In this document: piece by piece, positions 1-12,164 of the stretch | Layout: every line of letters starts with the position of its first letter | Position numbering within the stretch: the first letter of the stretch is position 1 | Assembly (NCBI RefSeq): GCF_902635505.1 | Contig: NC_045426.1 | Coordinates: 599,704,818-599,768,817, forward strand | DNA length: 64,000 bases | Direction: 5' to 3' | Source: Sarcophilus harrisii | Lineage: Eukaryota > Chordata > Mammalia > Dasyuromorphia > Dasyuridae | Position numbers and translations under genes: made by a program | The notes under the pieces: generated by a model | Told to the model about the DNA's origin: nothing | The model's database searches: none | The model's input: only the letters and a program-made list of their open reading frames with translations

Positions 1-960
1 CACTATTATCCTAGGATTGATTTGAAGGTTAAATGAGGTAATATTTATAAAGTGCTTAGCATAATATCTAACATATCAGAGTTTCCTAAAGTGTGGTACA
101 CATATCCCCAGGGGTATGGGAAAAGTTCTGCAGGAGTATGAGTTGCACTGGAGTTTGATGGGAATATGCACTGCACCATGCTGAGCTGTGCCTAATTCTA
201 CATTCTCATGAAGTCAAGTCAAGACAATCCTATGAGGCATGAGATGGTCCAGTGTGACATGGCATAAATATACCACACTTTGTTACAGAGACAACTTACT
301 TTGTTAATAGTTAGTGGCTTCTCCAGGCACCTTTATTTAGCTTTTGTACGATTTTTCTCACAAGAAAGGTTTGTTATCTGCTTTAGTAAGTCCCAATGAT
401 TTTGATTATTTTTATATAGTAGGATGAAATTGTTTGTGCTGAGCTAACAGATCATCATAATTTGGTTCCCTGGTTGTTAATTTTAATCTGAGATGCGGCT
501 CCATGTCCAATAGTCTGTTCCTTTTTTTCTACTTAATGTCTACAAATGCTGAAAAAGCAACTTCACATAAATATAAAATTGGAAAAAGCAAGATATATTT
601 TAGAACTTTTTCTGTTAAAACCGGACACACATGTTGCATTTGTAACCAGAATGATGTTAAAGTACACTCCTTATGTTTATTTTTCAAGAATCCAACTGAA
701 GCCAATTCCAACAATTGCTCTTCTTCCACATGCAACAAACTTTCTGGCATGGATTATATTTTATTATGAATAATTTTATTTCTCATTTATTATTATTTTG
801 TGTATGTACCAAAAACTTTGATTGTTATTAAAATACATCCTTTTTTTTTTTTGAGGAGGGGTACTCAGCATTACAAAAATTATAGAAGGCGTATACATAT
901 GTCAAAAGTTTGGGAAACACTGTAACATATAATAGGTACTTAATAGATATTTTTCATTCT
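1..960 (+). repeat. MIR-type SINE 3' half, split by a hAT element
   Basis: Bases 1-76 (ggttaaatgaggtaat...aaagtgcttagcataat) and 931-960 (aataggtacttaatagatat) together read as the 3' half of a MIR/CORE SINE, whose usual end runs from a 'taaatgagataat' block through 'aaagcgcctagcac' to 'agtaggtgctcaataaat'. The two halves rejoin once the hAT element at 77-922 and one copy of its target duplication are removed. MIRs are ancient and inactive. The family call rests on remembered consensus. Confidence 0.65.
77..922. mobile_element. hAT-type DNA transposon with intact ends
   Basis: The 846-bp element begins cagagtttcctaaagtg and ends caaaagtttgggaaacactg. The reverse complement of the end is cagtgtttcccaaacttttg, giving imperfect terminal inverted repeats of the CAGNGTTTCCCAAA type known from the hAT superfamily. 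It is flanked by perfect 8-bp target-site duplications, taacatat at 69-76 and 923-930, the hAT length. The interior is AT-rich. Overlapping short reading frames at about 503-773 resemble no transposase I recognise, so it is probably non-autonomous. It sits inside a MIR and is therefore younger than that SINE. Confidence 0.85.
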
Positions 961-1527
961 GTCCATCCTTATTTGATCATAGCTTTGGAATATTTTTGAA
1001 CTACCAATAAAGAGAAATAAATACATATTAGGCAAATGCATGTTTGAAAAGTTTGCAAGAGTTTGAAAGTTTCAGAAGGAGAACAGTAGTACTAACCAGG
1101 ATCTAAATATCTAAATATAAATGGTGATGCTTGAACTTTGTTTTATAGAAAGATAGAGATTGAATAAAATGGAGGTGAAGAGAAAATATATTTCAGGCAT
1201 AGAAATTATGTAGATGAGAAAAAATATATTTGTACCAAGAATAGAAAGACTGAAAACTTTTAAAAAATGCACTCCTCTATCCACATCGATTTTTTTGGAA
1301 GAGTTCATCCCATTCCCATTCACAGTTATGATTGCCAGCTCTATATTAACGTCCATCCTATTTTCTCCCCAGTAATATACTTTGTTCTCTCTTTCCAATC
1401 TGTCTCTCTTTAGTAGTGTTTTATTTGTAGCCCAACCCACTGTCAACCTTCCCTCCCTTCTATCACCCCACCTTTTTTCTCTTATGTCTTGTTCCTAGAG
1501 TTTCTGCCCTCCCTTCTATCCAGCTCT

Positions 1528-2050
1528 TGATATGGGCCAGAATTCTATACTTGAAATAAGGATTTTTACAAGATGTTAACTCAGTGGAATTGATAAGACT
1601 TGGTTATCTAGTTTAGCATGGTGATTAATAGTTCTCTAATTCAGTATGATTGATCTAATCTTACCACAGATAATGGTTCCCTAATGATATAATGATTGGT
1701 TTATATTCAGTATCCTGTAAATGATCTAGTGATAATAGAGCATATAAGCTGGGACAAATTCAACCAGGGTCAGACTTGAAGAAAAAAGAGGACTGGAGGT
1801 GAGACCTCAAGCTCTCTGAGCCATCCCATCTCACACCACCATGATGGCAGGCTCTCCTCCTTTGTTTCTCCACTAACAGCAAGACTCTGGAAGTACTCAA
1901 GAAAGCTAGCCCGGGCCCCAGGCAAGACACTAGATTGTGAAGAAGATAATAAAGGATTTGGACTTTTACACCTGGCTATTCTTGTGGTGATTACTCAACT
2001 GAAATGAAGGCTGGTCCAAAGACCTCCAGAAAACCAGCCAGAACACTACA
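1528..2050 (+). mobile_element. Solo LTR, endogenous retrovirus, class II-like
   Basis: This 523-bp fossil LTR starts TGATATGG and ends ACTACA (TG...CA). It is flanked by a perfect 6-bp target duplication, agctct, at 1522-1527 and 2051-2056. Near its 3' part it carries aataaa (about 1950) followed by a 'ggatttggacttttacacctggctatt' type block, shared in pattern with the LTR at 3499-4103, so the two are relatives. No internal retroviral sequence remains. The 6-bp duplication fits class II (ERVK-like) elements; the class is inferred from that alone. It is younger than the L1 that hosts it. Confidence 0.8.
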
Positions 2051-2399
2051 AGCTCTCCCTTTTTTTTCCCCTTTCCCCTCCTCCCTCTTTGAGCCAAAAC
2101 TGATTGGGATTAAGCTTCAGACAATGCTTATACCCCTCTCTTTCTTTCCTCTACTGTAATAGGTCTTTTGTGCCTATTCATGTAATCTAATCTATGCCAT
2201 TTTATCTCCCCTTAACTCTTCTTTTACTACAATTCTTTTTCTACCACTTAATATTTTTTTTTCTTTAATATCAAGTTAGAGTTAATTTATACCTATATCT
2301 GTCAATGTATGACCCCTCTAACAAACCTAATAAAATACACAGTTCTTAAGAGTTACAATTATAATTTTTTCAACATAAGGATATAAACAATTTAACCTT

Positions 2400-2429
2400 A
2401 TATATATATATATATATTTTTTTTTTTCC
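2400..2429. repeat. (TA)n and poly-T simple repeat
   Basis: A short run of TA dinucleotides followed by T's, lying within the non-coding part of the surrounding minus-strand L1. Confidence 0.8.
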
Positions 2430-2969
2430 TGTTTACCTATGTTTCTCTTATACTGTATTTGAAGATCAAATTTTCTTGCTTGATTGTGATCTTTTCAATA
2501 GATATGAATGAAAGTCCCTTACTTCATTGAAGATTCATCTCCTCCCCTTAAAAATGATATGCAGTCTTGCTGAGTAATTAGTTCTTGATTGTAATTGCAG
2601 GGTCTTTGCCTTCCAGAATAGAGTATTCTAGCTCTCTAATCCTGTATTGTAGAAATTGCCAGATCCTGGGTAATCCTGACTATAGTTCCTTGATAATTTA
2701 ATTTTTTTCCCCCTTGCAGCATTTTTTTATACTTCTGGAGTTTTAAACAATGTTCCTTAAAGTTATCTTTGTAGGATCTCTGTGGAATGGAATGAATTCT
2801 CATGAAACAGAAACAGATACCAAAAGGGAATGAAAAAAAAATGGAAAAAAAAAAACAAAAAACAAAAAACAGAATCCTCCAATCTGTTGTTGCAAGAAGC
2901 ACATTTGAAGTAGAGGGTTGCACACAGAATAAAGGTAAAAGGCTGGAGTAGAATATGCTTCGACTGAAG

Positions 2970-4317
2970 ATTTTTGTTTGTTTGTTTTTTGCTTTTCTTG
3001 GTTAACATTTGTACATTTTTATTTCTTATAGTATTTTATTTTTCCAAATACATGGAAAAGTAGTTTTCAAAACTCATCTTTGCAAAGCTTCATGTTCCAA
3101 ATTTTTCTACCTCTTTTCTTCTCTCTCTCCTCCCTAAGACAATAATCAATCTAACATAAGTTAAACATGTGCGATACTAAACATATTTCCATGTGTATCA
3201 TGCTGATGATACGCAAGAAAAAACAGATCAAAATGGGAAAAAAGAAAAAAACAAAGAAAAGAAGTAAGCAAACAACAATACAAAGGTGAAAAAATATGCT
3301 TTCATCCAATTCAGTCTTCATAATTCTCTGTCTGGATGTAAATAGTACTTTCCATCACAAGTCTATTGGCCTTGAACCGTCACATTGTTGAAAAGAGCCA
3401 AGTCCATCACAATTAATCCTCATATAATTTTCTTGTACTTTGTACAACATTCTCTTGGGTCTGTTCATTTCACTTAGCACCAATTCTTGTTAGTCCAGTG
3501 TTAAAATCCTAGTGTTAACTCAATGGAATTGATACAATGCGGTTCACACATTAGAGCAAATCCTTACAAGGTGTTAAATCACTAGTATTAATAGAAACAA
3601 TGCTTAAGTTAACACCTTTGAGAGTTCACACATTAACTCACACATTAGTTCACAGATTTGGGGGATTTCAGGGTTCAGTATGAGATATCTAAATTCACAC
3701 CTCCCATAATCCCACTCTCAGAGCAGGTCAACCTTTGAGTTTACACCTCTAAAAGAGCATAAAAACAGCTGAGCTCAGTCAGGAGAGTTGAGAGAGGAGT
3801 GTCAGTTGGAGATTGAGAAGCCACAAGTCGGAGTTGAGCTAGAGGCAGAAGCTGGAAGAGCTAAAAGACAAGCTGCAAGACCTCTTGGAACCAAGGAGGG
3901 AGATAGGCCTCTAAGAAAGCTAACCGGGCCCAAGGAAAGAGACAAGACTTGAAAGGAGAAAATAAACGTTTGGATTTTAACAGATGGCTGTATTTAGAGT
4001 GATTATTATGTTGAACTGAACTTAAGGCTGCCTCCAGAAAACCTCCCCAAGAAACCTGCTCCCATAGAGAACAATCATATTATAGAAAAAGAAGAACATC
4101 ACAGTCCAGGTTTTTTCTGAAATTAGCGTGGTCATCATTTCTTATAGAATAATAATATTACATTACATTCATATAGAATAAGTTCTTCAGCTGATTCTCA
4201 AACTGATAGGCATCTATTCAATTTTCAGTTCCTTCTTACTACAAAAAGGGCTGCTACAAACATTTTTGCATAAGTGGACTCTTTTCCTTCTTTCATGATA
4301 TTTTTAGCATATAATCA
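2970..4317 (-). mobile_element. 5'-truncated L1 3' end nested in L1
   Basis: A minus-strand L1 3' portion with its poly-T tail at the left (tttttgtttgtttg). It is flanked by matching 7-bp repeats, actgaag, at 2963-2969 and 4318-4324. Its sequence, such as acattctcttgggtctg, is the reverse of the marsupial L1 3'UTR. The copy is itself interrupted by the solo LTR 3499-4103, giving a three-deep nest of plus-strand L1, then this L1, then the LTR. Confidence 0.75.
3499..4103 (+). mobile_element. Solo LTR, endogenous retrovirus, class II-like
   Basis: This 605-bp fossil LTR begins TGTTAAAATCC and ends ACATCACA. It has a perfect 6-bp target duplication, gtccag, at 3493-3498 and 4104-4109. A TATA-like gcataaaaacagctgagc lies near 3757, and a polyadenylation signal gaaaataaacg near 3958. 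It shares blocks with the LTR at 1528-2050 (tgttaactcaatggaattgat; aaagctaaccgggccc). No internal region remains. It is the youngest layer of its nest. Confidence 0.85.
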
Positions 4318-4662
4318 ACTGAAGTTTTTAAAAGAATAAAGGGTAGCAATCTTGATCATCAAGCAAAAACAAAAGTATATGTAAATTGAAGAGATAAGGA
4401 AGGAAACTACCTTTTCCTAAAATGTACCATGGACAATGAAATAATATTACTACTAAGCCACCAATGAACGTAGCATCCAATTCTTAGAGGAAAAGCTAAG
4501 TCAGTTACAGAAAGAAATAAACAACTGAGGTAATTAGATAAATCTAATCACAAAATAATCATCTTAAGGAGGTGAGTGGAATTTTGTTAGATATATTAGA
4601 TCCCTGTAGAAAACTGAATGGGGATAGAAAAGAATGAACCTTTTTTTCTCAACAATCTATGG

Positions 4663-4685
4663 CGCACACACACACACACACACAA
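4663..4685. repeat. (CA)n microsatellite
   Basis: A short uninterrupted CA run inside the endonuclease region of the plus-strand L1. Confidence 0.9.
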
Positions 4686-4980
4686 ACTGATCATGTATTA
4701 GGCATAAAAAACTCATGATCAAATGCAAAAAGACAAAAGGCAAAGATATTAAATGATTCCTTTTCAGATCATGATGCAACAAAAATTATAAACAATAAAG
4801 GACCATGAAAATATAGACAAAGATTAACTGCAAATTAAACAATCTAGTCCCAACCAACAAATCATAGAACAATCCATAATTTCATCTAAAAGAATGATAG
4901 TAATGAACAACATAACAAAACTGATGGGATGTAGCCAAAGCATTTCTAAGAGGAAATTTTATATATCTCTAAATTTTTAC

Positions 4981-4996
4981 TAGAGAGAGAGAGAAA

Positions 4997-5062
<66 letters not shown>

Positions 5063-5095
5063 GAGACAAAGAGACAGAGACAGAGAGATAGAATC
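4981..5095. repeat. (GA)n microsatellite
   Basis: About 115 bases of GA repeats with a few interruptions, grown inside an L1 ORF2 relic. Confidence 0.9.
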
Positions 5096-8000
5096 AATGA
5101 ATGATGTATGCAACTAAAAACATTTTAAAAAGGACAAATCAGAAGTTCTCAAATATATACCAAATTATAAATTCTGAAAATCAGAGGAGAGATTAAGAAA
5201 CTTTAAAGTAAGAAGACTATAATATGAACTAATAAAACTTAGAACTTGTTTTATGAAAAATAAAATAATAGATAAACCTTTGGTTAATTTGGTTAGAAAA
5301 AAAAAAATACCAGTATCTAAAAAGAAAATAATGAATTCACGATCAAAGAAGAGGAAATTAAAACAATAATTAAGAACTATTTTGTCAAATTTTATGCTTA
5401 CAAATCTGACAATGTAAGTGAAATGGACGAACAAATAAAAAAAAATATAAATTAGCCAGATTAAGGGGAAATAAAATATTCATTAAAAAGAAGAAATTGA
5501 GCTATTAATATATTCCCTAAGAAATAATATTGAGGAATCAGATGAATTTGCAAGTGAATTCTATGCACATTTAAAGAACAATTAATTACAATACTATGTA
5601 AACTTTTTAAATATAAGAAACAGTCTTGTTAAATTCCTTTTATGACACAGATATTGTGCTCATCCCTAAATCAGGAAGAGCCAAAACAAAGAAAGTCATA
5701 GATCAATCTTCCTAATGAGTATTGATGCAAAAAAATGAATAAAATGTTAGCAATAAGATTACATCAATTTATAACCAGAATAATACATGATAACCAGGTG
5801 AGATTTCTATCAGGAACACAGAACTGCTCCAATATTAGGGGAACTAGCTACCTAATGGACCATATCAATAACAAAATAAATAAAGATTTGCATGAAACAA
5901 GAATTCCCATTAACACCAGTATTATTCAACCTTGTACTAGAAATGTTAGTTTTAACCAAGAGGGGAGAAAAAAGAAAATAAGAAATTAGAAAAGGCAATG
6001 AATGAGAAACTAAAATTATCATTCTTTGTAGATTGTATCATGGCATACATAGACAATCAACTAAAAAACTATTTGAAAAAATTTACAGCTTTAATAAGCA
6101 AGATCTTAAATAAATTATCTGCTTTTCTTCATGTTACCAACAAAGCTCACCAAAAAGAGATGGAATGAGAAATATAATTTAAAATAACTGTGTTTAATAC
6201 AAAATGTTTAGGAGTTTTCCTGCCAAGATAAACCCAAAAGTTATATGACAACAGCTAAAAAATACATTTCATGCAAATATAGTCAAATCCAAATAATTGG
6301 GAAAATAGCAATTTTTCATGAGTAGAATATAATATAAAAAATGAAAATTTATCTAAATTAATTTACATATTCAGTGACATACCAATCAAACAGCCAAAAT
6401 TATTTTTTATGGTTAGAAAAAATTTAAAAATAAAAATTCATCTGAAAGAATGAAAGGTGAAGAATATCAAAGAAAGTAATAAGGGAAAAAATGGAAAGGA
6501 AGGTGGTCTAGCTGTACCATATCAGAAACAAGATTATAAAGTAGCAATTGTTAAAATTAATTAATAATGGCTAAGAAATAGAATGGTGGAGCATTGGAAT
6601 AGATTAGATACACAGGACGCAACAATCAATGACTATCAGTCTACTGTGTGATAAATAGAAAGACTTCAACTTAGAGCATAATAACTCACTACTTAACAAA
6701 AAATGGTAGGAAATTGAAAATTGGAATAGTCAAAGAAATCGTTCACCATCATTTCACACCATTTACCAAGATAAAGTCAAAATAGGTACATGATTTATTA
6801 AAAAAGGGTGATGCTATATGCAAATTGGGACAGCAACTAATAGTTTATTGTATCTATGGACTTGGGAACAATTTAGGAATAAACAATCAATAAAGAACAA
6901 TACCAAATACAAAATGGATAATTTTTATTACATTTAATTCAATTTTTTGTTTAGCTTTTTGTTTTTGCACAGTGAATGATAACAATATTAATAAGGAAGC
7001 AGCAAATTAGAAAACAATGTTGACAGTGTTTTTGAAAACAGTCTGATTTCTAAAATATATAGGGAACTGAATCAAATTTATAAGAATACAAGTAATTCCC
7101 CAAAAGATAAATTAAATAAAGGATATGAATAGGAAGTTTTCAAATGAAGAAAAAAATTGTTATCAATAGTTATATTTAAAAAATGCTCTACAGAATCTGA
7201 AGAAGATTATACACAGTGATACCATAAGTGTTTGATGATCAATTATAATAAACTTGGTTCTTCTCAGCAATGTAGTGATTCAAGACAATTCCAATAGATT
7301 TGGGATAGAAATGTCATATGCATAAAGAGAAAGTTCTATGAATATTGAATGTGGATCAAAGAATAATATTTTCATGTTTTTTGTTTACTTGCTTGCTTGC
7401 TTTTTCTTTCTCATATTTCCCCCTTTCAGTCTTATTTTTCTTGTACAACATGACAAATATGGAAATACGTTTTAAAATATTGTATGTTTATAGCATATAT
7501 TACATTGCGTGCTGCCTTGGAGCAGAGGGAGGTAATAAAGGAAAAAATGTGAAGACAAAATCTTACAAAAGTGAATGGTGAAAGTTGTCTTTATGTGTAT
7601 TTGAAAAAAATTTGAAAAATGTAGGAAAATGTTTTAAATAACTTTTCATTAGAGAAAGGCAATTTAAAACAACTCAGATAAAATCTCACACCTCTCAAAC
7701 TGAAAAATATAACAGGAAAAAATGTTGGAGAAGATGTGAGAACATTGGAACAGTAATACATTGGTGGTGGATGTATGGCCTGAAACAATTATTCTAGAGA
7801 GCAATTTGGAACTATGACCAAAAGATTATAAAACTGTGCATACCCTTTGATCCAACAATACCAGTACTAGGTTTATATACCAAAGAAATCATTTATAAAA
7901 ATATTTATAAGGGTTTTCTTCATGGTGGCAAAGAATTAGACATCAAAAGGATGCTCATTTATTGGGAAATATCTTAACAAATGGTGATAAATGAAATGGA

Positions 8001-8497
8001 ATACAATTGTTTCATAAGAAATAATGAGCAGCTATATTTCAGAAAATATCTTGGAAAGGTTGTATATGAATTGATAAGTTAAGTGAGCAAAACTAGAACA
8101 TAGTACACAGTAACACAATACTGTGAGATGATCAACTTTATATAGACTTAGGTCTTCTCACCAATACAATTATCTAAGACAATTTCAAAAAGACTCACAA
8201 TATAAAATACTATCCACATCCATAAAATATACTATGGAATCTGAATGCAGATTCAAACATACTATTTTCATTTTTTTCTTTTTTGTAGTTTTCCCCCATT
8301 TTCTCCTGATTCTTCTTTCACAACATTTCTAATGTGGAAATATATTTAATGTGATTGTATATGTATAAACTATATCAGATTGCTTAATATCTCAGAGGAG
8401 ACAGAAGAGGAGGGAGGAAAAGCTGGAAATCAAAATTTTATAAAAGTAAATGTTGAAAACTATTTTTTCATGTAATTGGGAAAAATAAAATTAAGTT

Positions 8498-8529
<32 letters not shown>
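8498..8529. repeat. (GT)n microsatellite at an L1 3' end
   Basis: A run of GT directly after an L1 3' end (aaataaaattaagtttgtgcg), a common place for microsatellites to arise. Confidence 0.9.
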
Positions 8530-8799
8530 AATAAAAGAGTTAACCTGAATCTTTATTGATTAGATAATACAGGGTTGGTCTGCAAAGTTCAGAGATATCT
8601 TGTATTATGAACTTGATTCTTCCCAGCTTAAAGAGAATTGCAATTCATATTTTAAAAATGTACTTAGTATTAATTGAAAAAGTTTTGTTATATATTTTAC
8701 TATTTGTATACTGTCTTAATATACTAGTATCTATGATATTTCTTTCATTAAAAAAGTAAATGGCTCTGTTTAATAGAGGGTTTTTTTTTTCACATGGCT
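8530..8799. other. Non-coding interval, nothing recognised
   Basis: AT-rich sequence with no sizeable reading frame and no repeat I can name. Confidence 0.5.
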
Positions 8800-11034
8800 C
8801 TGGATAGCTTTACTACTTCAAAAAAATTGTTCATATCTTTTGATCATTTATCAATTTGAGAATTGCACTTGTTTTTTATATGTTTGAGTCAGTTCTCTGT
8901 ATGTTTGATAATGAGGACTTTATCAGATAAATTTACTTTATTTTTTCACAATTACTATTATTAACTGGATTCCCCATCCTGTTTATTCTATTCTTTCTCC
9001 TTTCTACCTGTCCCTCCTCAAAAATGATATCTTTCTGAGTACTCCTTCTTGGAATCTTCCCTCTTTTCTACCCCACTTCTTTCTTTTATCCCCTTCCTCT
9101 TCTACTTTACTATAGGGTAAGATAAATTTCTGTGCCCAATTGGGTGTGCATGATATTCCCTCTTTGAACCACTTTTGAATATAGTTCATTCACTACCCCT
9201 TAAATCTACCTTCTTCCTCTGCATAATAAAAGCTTTCTCATCTTTTTTTTGTGAGGTAATTTACCTAATTTTACCTTTACCTTTCCCTTTCTTCTAAAAT
9301 ATTCCTCTCTCATCTCTTAATTTTATAGTTTTTAGAAACCATCACTTCACATTGAACATCTATGCTCTCTTTCTATATATACTCCTTTTAACTCTTCTAA
9401 TAATGAAAAAAGTGCTTATGAGTTACAAGTATCAATTTTTTTCATGTAGGATTGTAAACAGTTAAGTTCTATATGAATCCCCTTTCTTGTTTGCCTTTGT
9501 ATGTTGCTCTTAAGTATTGTATTTGAAAGTTAAATATTCTATTTAGCTCTAGTCTTTTCATTAAGAATTGATGAAAGTCTCCTAATTCATTTAACATCCA
9601 TTTTACTTTTGAAGGATTAGTTTCCCTGGGTAGGAGATTTTTGGTTAATCCTAGATCATTTGTTCTTCAGAATGTGATATTCAAGCTCTCTGATCCTTTA
9701 ATGGAGAGGCAGTTTAATCTTATGTTATCCTGTATGTGCTTTTATGATATTTGAATTATTTCTTTCTGCCTGTTTTCAATATTTTCTCTTTGACCTGTGA
9801 ACTCTGGAATTTGACTGTAATATTTTGGTACATTCTCATTTTGGAATCTCTTCCTAGAGGTGATCAATGGAGTCTATTTGTTTCTATTTTGCCCCCTGGT
9901 TCTAAAATTTTAAAGTAATTTTTCTTGAGAATTTCTTGAAAGATGATGAATAGGCCTTTCTCATCATGGCTTTCAAGTAGTCCATTAATTTTTAAATTAT
10001 CACTCTCAGATCTCTTTTTCTGGCTAGTTGTTTTTCCAATAATATTTTCCAGTCTTCCATTTTCCCCTATTATTTTTTTTTGTTTGTTAATTTTTCATTA
10101 AGGCATTAGCTTCAATTGGCTCAATTCTAATTTTTAAGGAAATATTTTCTTTAATGAATCTTTGTACTTCCTTTTTATTTGTCCAATTCTACTTGTAAAG
10201 GAATTGTTTTCTTCAGTAGATACTTTTTTTCCAAGTTGGCCAATTCTGCTTTTTGAGATTTTTTTTTTTCTTTAGTGAATTTTTGTCTTTCCATTTGGTC
10301 AATTGTGCTTTCAAATGCATTCTTCTACTCACTGGAGTCACTGGGCTTTTTGTACATCGTTTACCATTTGAGCTTGTCTGTTTTCTTAACGTTTTTTTCT
10401 TCGGTATTTTTTGTTTCCTTTGCTAAGCTGTTGACTTGTTTTTCATCATTTTCTTCCATCACATTTCTCTTCCCAAGTTTTCCTCAACCTTATTTGATTT
10501 TCAAAATCCTTTTTGAGGTCTTCCACAGCTTGACACCATTTCATTTTTTTTTTTTTTTTTTGGAGGCTTTGGATATAGGAACTTTGATTCTGTTATCTTC
10601 TAAGTCTATATTTTGTTTTTTGATTTTTTTTTTTTTTGTCACCATGGTTTTCTACGGATGGAATTGTTTTTCTGTTCTTTGCTTATTTGTCAAGCCTTTT
10701 ATTTGACTTTTACCTGTTTGTTAAAATAAAGCTTTGCTTCCAGGATGGAAGATTTATTTTTTTCAAATTTCAGGGGTTTGTGCAGCTATTTTCAGAGATT
10801 CTTTTAGGGACATGTAAGTCCTCAGTTCTTCCAAGATGATATGATCTAAGGTGAGATGTTTAGTACTCTCATGGACTGTGCTCGCTTCTGTGAGTGACCA
10901 CAAGCATTCTTTTTTTCCCCCAGAACTGTGATTAAGGTCCTGTTTCTCTGTGGTTCTAAGCTCTGTTATAGTGATACTTTTCTTTGCCCTGGGCCTGCCA
11001 ACTAAGACTGATCTAGGTTATTATTTTGCCATGT
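8800..11034 (-). mobile_element. HAL1-type half-L1, ORF1 without ORF2
   Basis: Read on the minus strand, it begins with an L1 5'UTR (about 10650-11034) and passes through the ORF1 coiled-coil region, seen as repeated 'ttttcttcagtgaatttttg' reversed blocks (10080-10600). It continues to the ORF1 RNA-binding and C-terminal part (9450-10040) and a purine-rich 3' region (8990-9250), then jumps to the last part of ORF2 (about 8810-8890). Most of ORF2 is absent, the layout known for HAL1. No frame is intact. The long T-rich plus-strand frame at 10275-10706 is only the reverse complement. Confidence 0.6.
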
Positions 11035-11830
11035 TTTTCAAGAAGTCAAAATATTCTTATACTGCTTTTCCATCTATTTTCCAGGTCAGTTTTTTATTTC
11101 AGTGAAATAGTTCACATTTTATTAATTTTCCCCATTTTTCCCATTCTTTTGATTTTGTTTTGTTATTTCTTGATTTCTCATGGAATCTTCCATTTACTCA
11201 ATTGTATTTTTAAGGGAATAATTTTCTTCAGTGAAATTTTACACATTTTTTTACTATTAGGACAATTCTGCTTTTTGAGAAATTTTTCACCAGAATGAAT
11301 TTTAATGCCTCTTTTATCATTTGGATATTCTGTTTTTAAGGTATTATTTTCTTCATTTCTTTGCCTCCTTTACCATGATGTTAATTCTTTTACATCACTT
11401 TCATTTAATTTCCCCATTTTGAGCTTTTCTAAGGATTGATATCAATGCACATTTTTTTCCTTGAGACATTGCATGAAGCTACTATATCATTCTTTTCCTC
11501 TGAGTTTGTATTTTGATTTTCCCTATTACCACAAGATAGCATTATATGCCTTTGATGAGGTTTTTTTGGTTGATGTCATTCTTATTTTTTTTTTTTTACA
11601 GCTTTTTCTTAACTTTAACTTTATTTTAAAGTGTGACTTTTCTTTAAGTACAGAGGGTTGTAGTTTCAGTTCTTGTAAGGTACTGTGATCTAAGGAGGGT
11701 AATATCAGTACTTTTATGACCCTGGATCTAGTCTATAAGTGACTACAAGCTCTCTTTTCTGCTCTGAAATTGTAAACAGCTTTCCCATACCTGTTAATTC
11801 TCTTACTCTCCCTAAGACTGTATTTTCAAA
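11035..11830 (-). mobile_element. Second L1/HAL1 5' region (ORF1 start and 5'UTR)
   Basis: This stretch repeats the arrangement of 10080-11034: T-rich reversed coiled-coil blocks, then 5'UTR. Paired phrases include ...cagttcttccaagatgatatgatctaagg (10825) and cagttcttgtaaggtactgtgatctaagg (11665), and 'gagtgaccacaagcattct' with 'agtgactacaagctctct'. It is diverged from its neighbour, so it is a separate copy or an old duplication. Confidence 0.6.
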
Positions 11831-12164
11831 TCAATTTATGGGCAAAGTAAAAGAATTTCATATTCACCGACATAAAAAAAAAAATCTCATTATTTCCTTT
11901 TTACCAGTTGTTTGAATCCCTTGTCATTTGTGAACACAGAGCTCCAGAAGTTGCTACAGCAGATTCAGAAATTACCGAGGCCTCTTCTGGCATGAAATGA
12001 TCATGGGACCTTATAGATGGCTTTCTATGGAGTAGCCTAAAGTAGACTGCATTCCATACTGGCTCCAGTGAAATGAACTTTTTTTGACAACAATCTAAGT
12101 TGTCTTTCTCTAAAAAATTTTTTCTTGCTATCATTTTGTTGTTTTTACTGTTACAGACTTCATA
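11831..12164. other. Unassigned interval
   Basis: A 90-codon minus-strand frame (11901-12173, ending SGALCSQMTRDSNNW) crosses a base-balanced stretch I cannot assign to a repeat family. It has no recognisable domain and may be an old repeat or a transcript relic. I do not call it a gene. Confidence 0.3.

Larger units (their letters stand above)
1110..2786 (-). mobile_element. L1 fragment, ORF2 start back to ORF1 C-terminus
   Basis: On the minus strand, 1111-1446 translates with the opening of L1 ORF2 (LAIITVNGNGMNSSKKIDVD; compare ILTVNMNGMNSPIKQKQIVD in the L1 at 18346). Upstream in the element, to about 2786, comes the ORF1-ORF2 junction region and then the ORF1 C-terminal part (RSYKDNFKEHCLKLQKYKKM, 2636-2923 frame). 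Frames are broken and short, so this is a dead copy. It is interrupted by a solo LTR at 1528-2050. Its 5' edge meets a plus-strand L1 head to head at about 2787. Confidence 0.7.
2787..8495 (+). mobile_element. L1 copies, plus strand, interrupted and degraded
   Basis: Bases 2787-2969 match the start of L1 ORF2 (aatgaattct...aaacagaaacagat, then a 'caagaagcacattt' block). The sequence continues at 4318 with the next ORF2 part (gtagcaatcttgatcat) after removal of the nested insert 2970-4317. It runs through endonuclease and reverse-transcriptase regions to a 3' end near 7610. A second, partly overlapping L1 3' segment spans about 7640-8495, ending in aaaaataaaattaag and a GT repeat. All frames are short, so the copies are old. 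The doubled 3' region may be two insertions or a rearrangement of one. Confidence 0.7.

Noticed and set aside
503-773. Transposase fragment in the hAT element
   Set aside because: Two overlapping frames of about 75-88 codons show no zinc finger or hAT dimerisation motif that I can see.
10275-10706. 143-codon Phe/Leu-rich frame as a membrane protein
   Set aside because: It is the reverse complement of the A-rich L1 ORF1 coiled-coil region.
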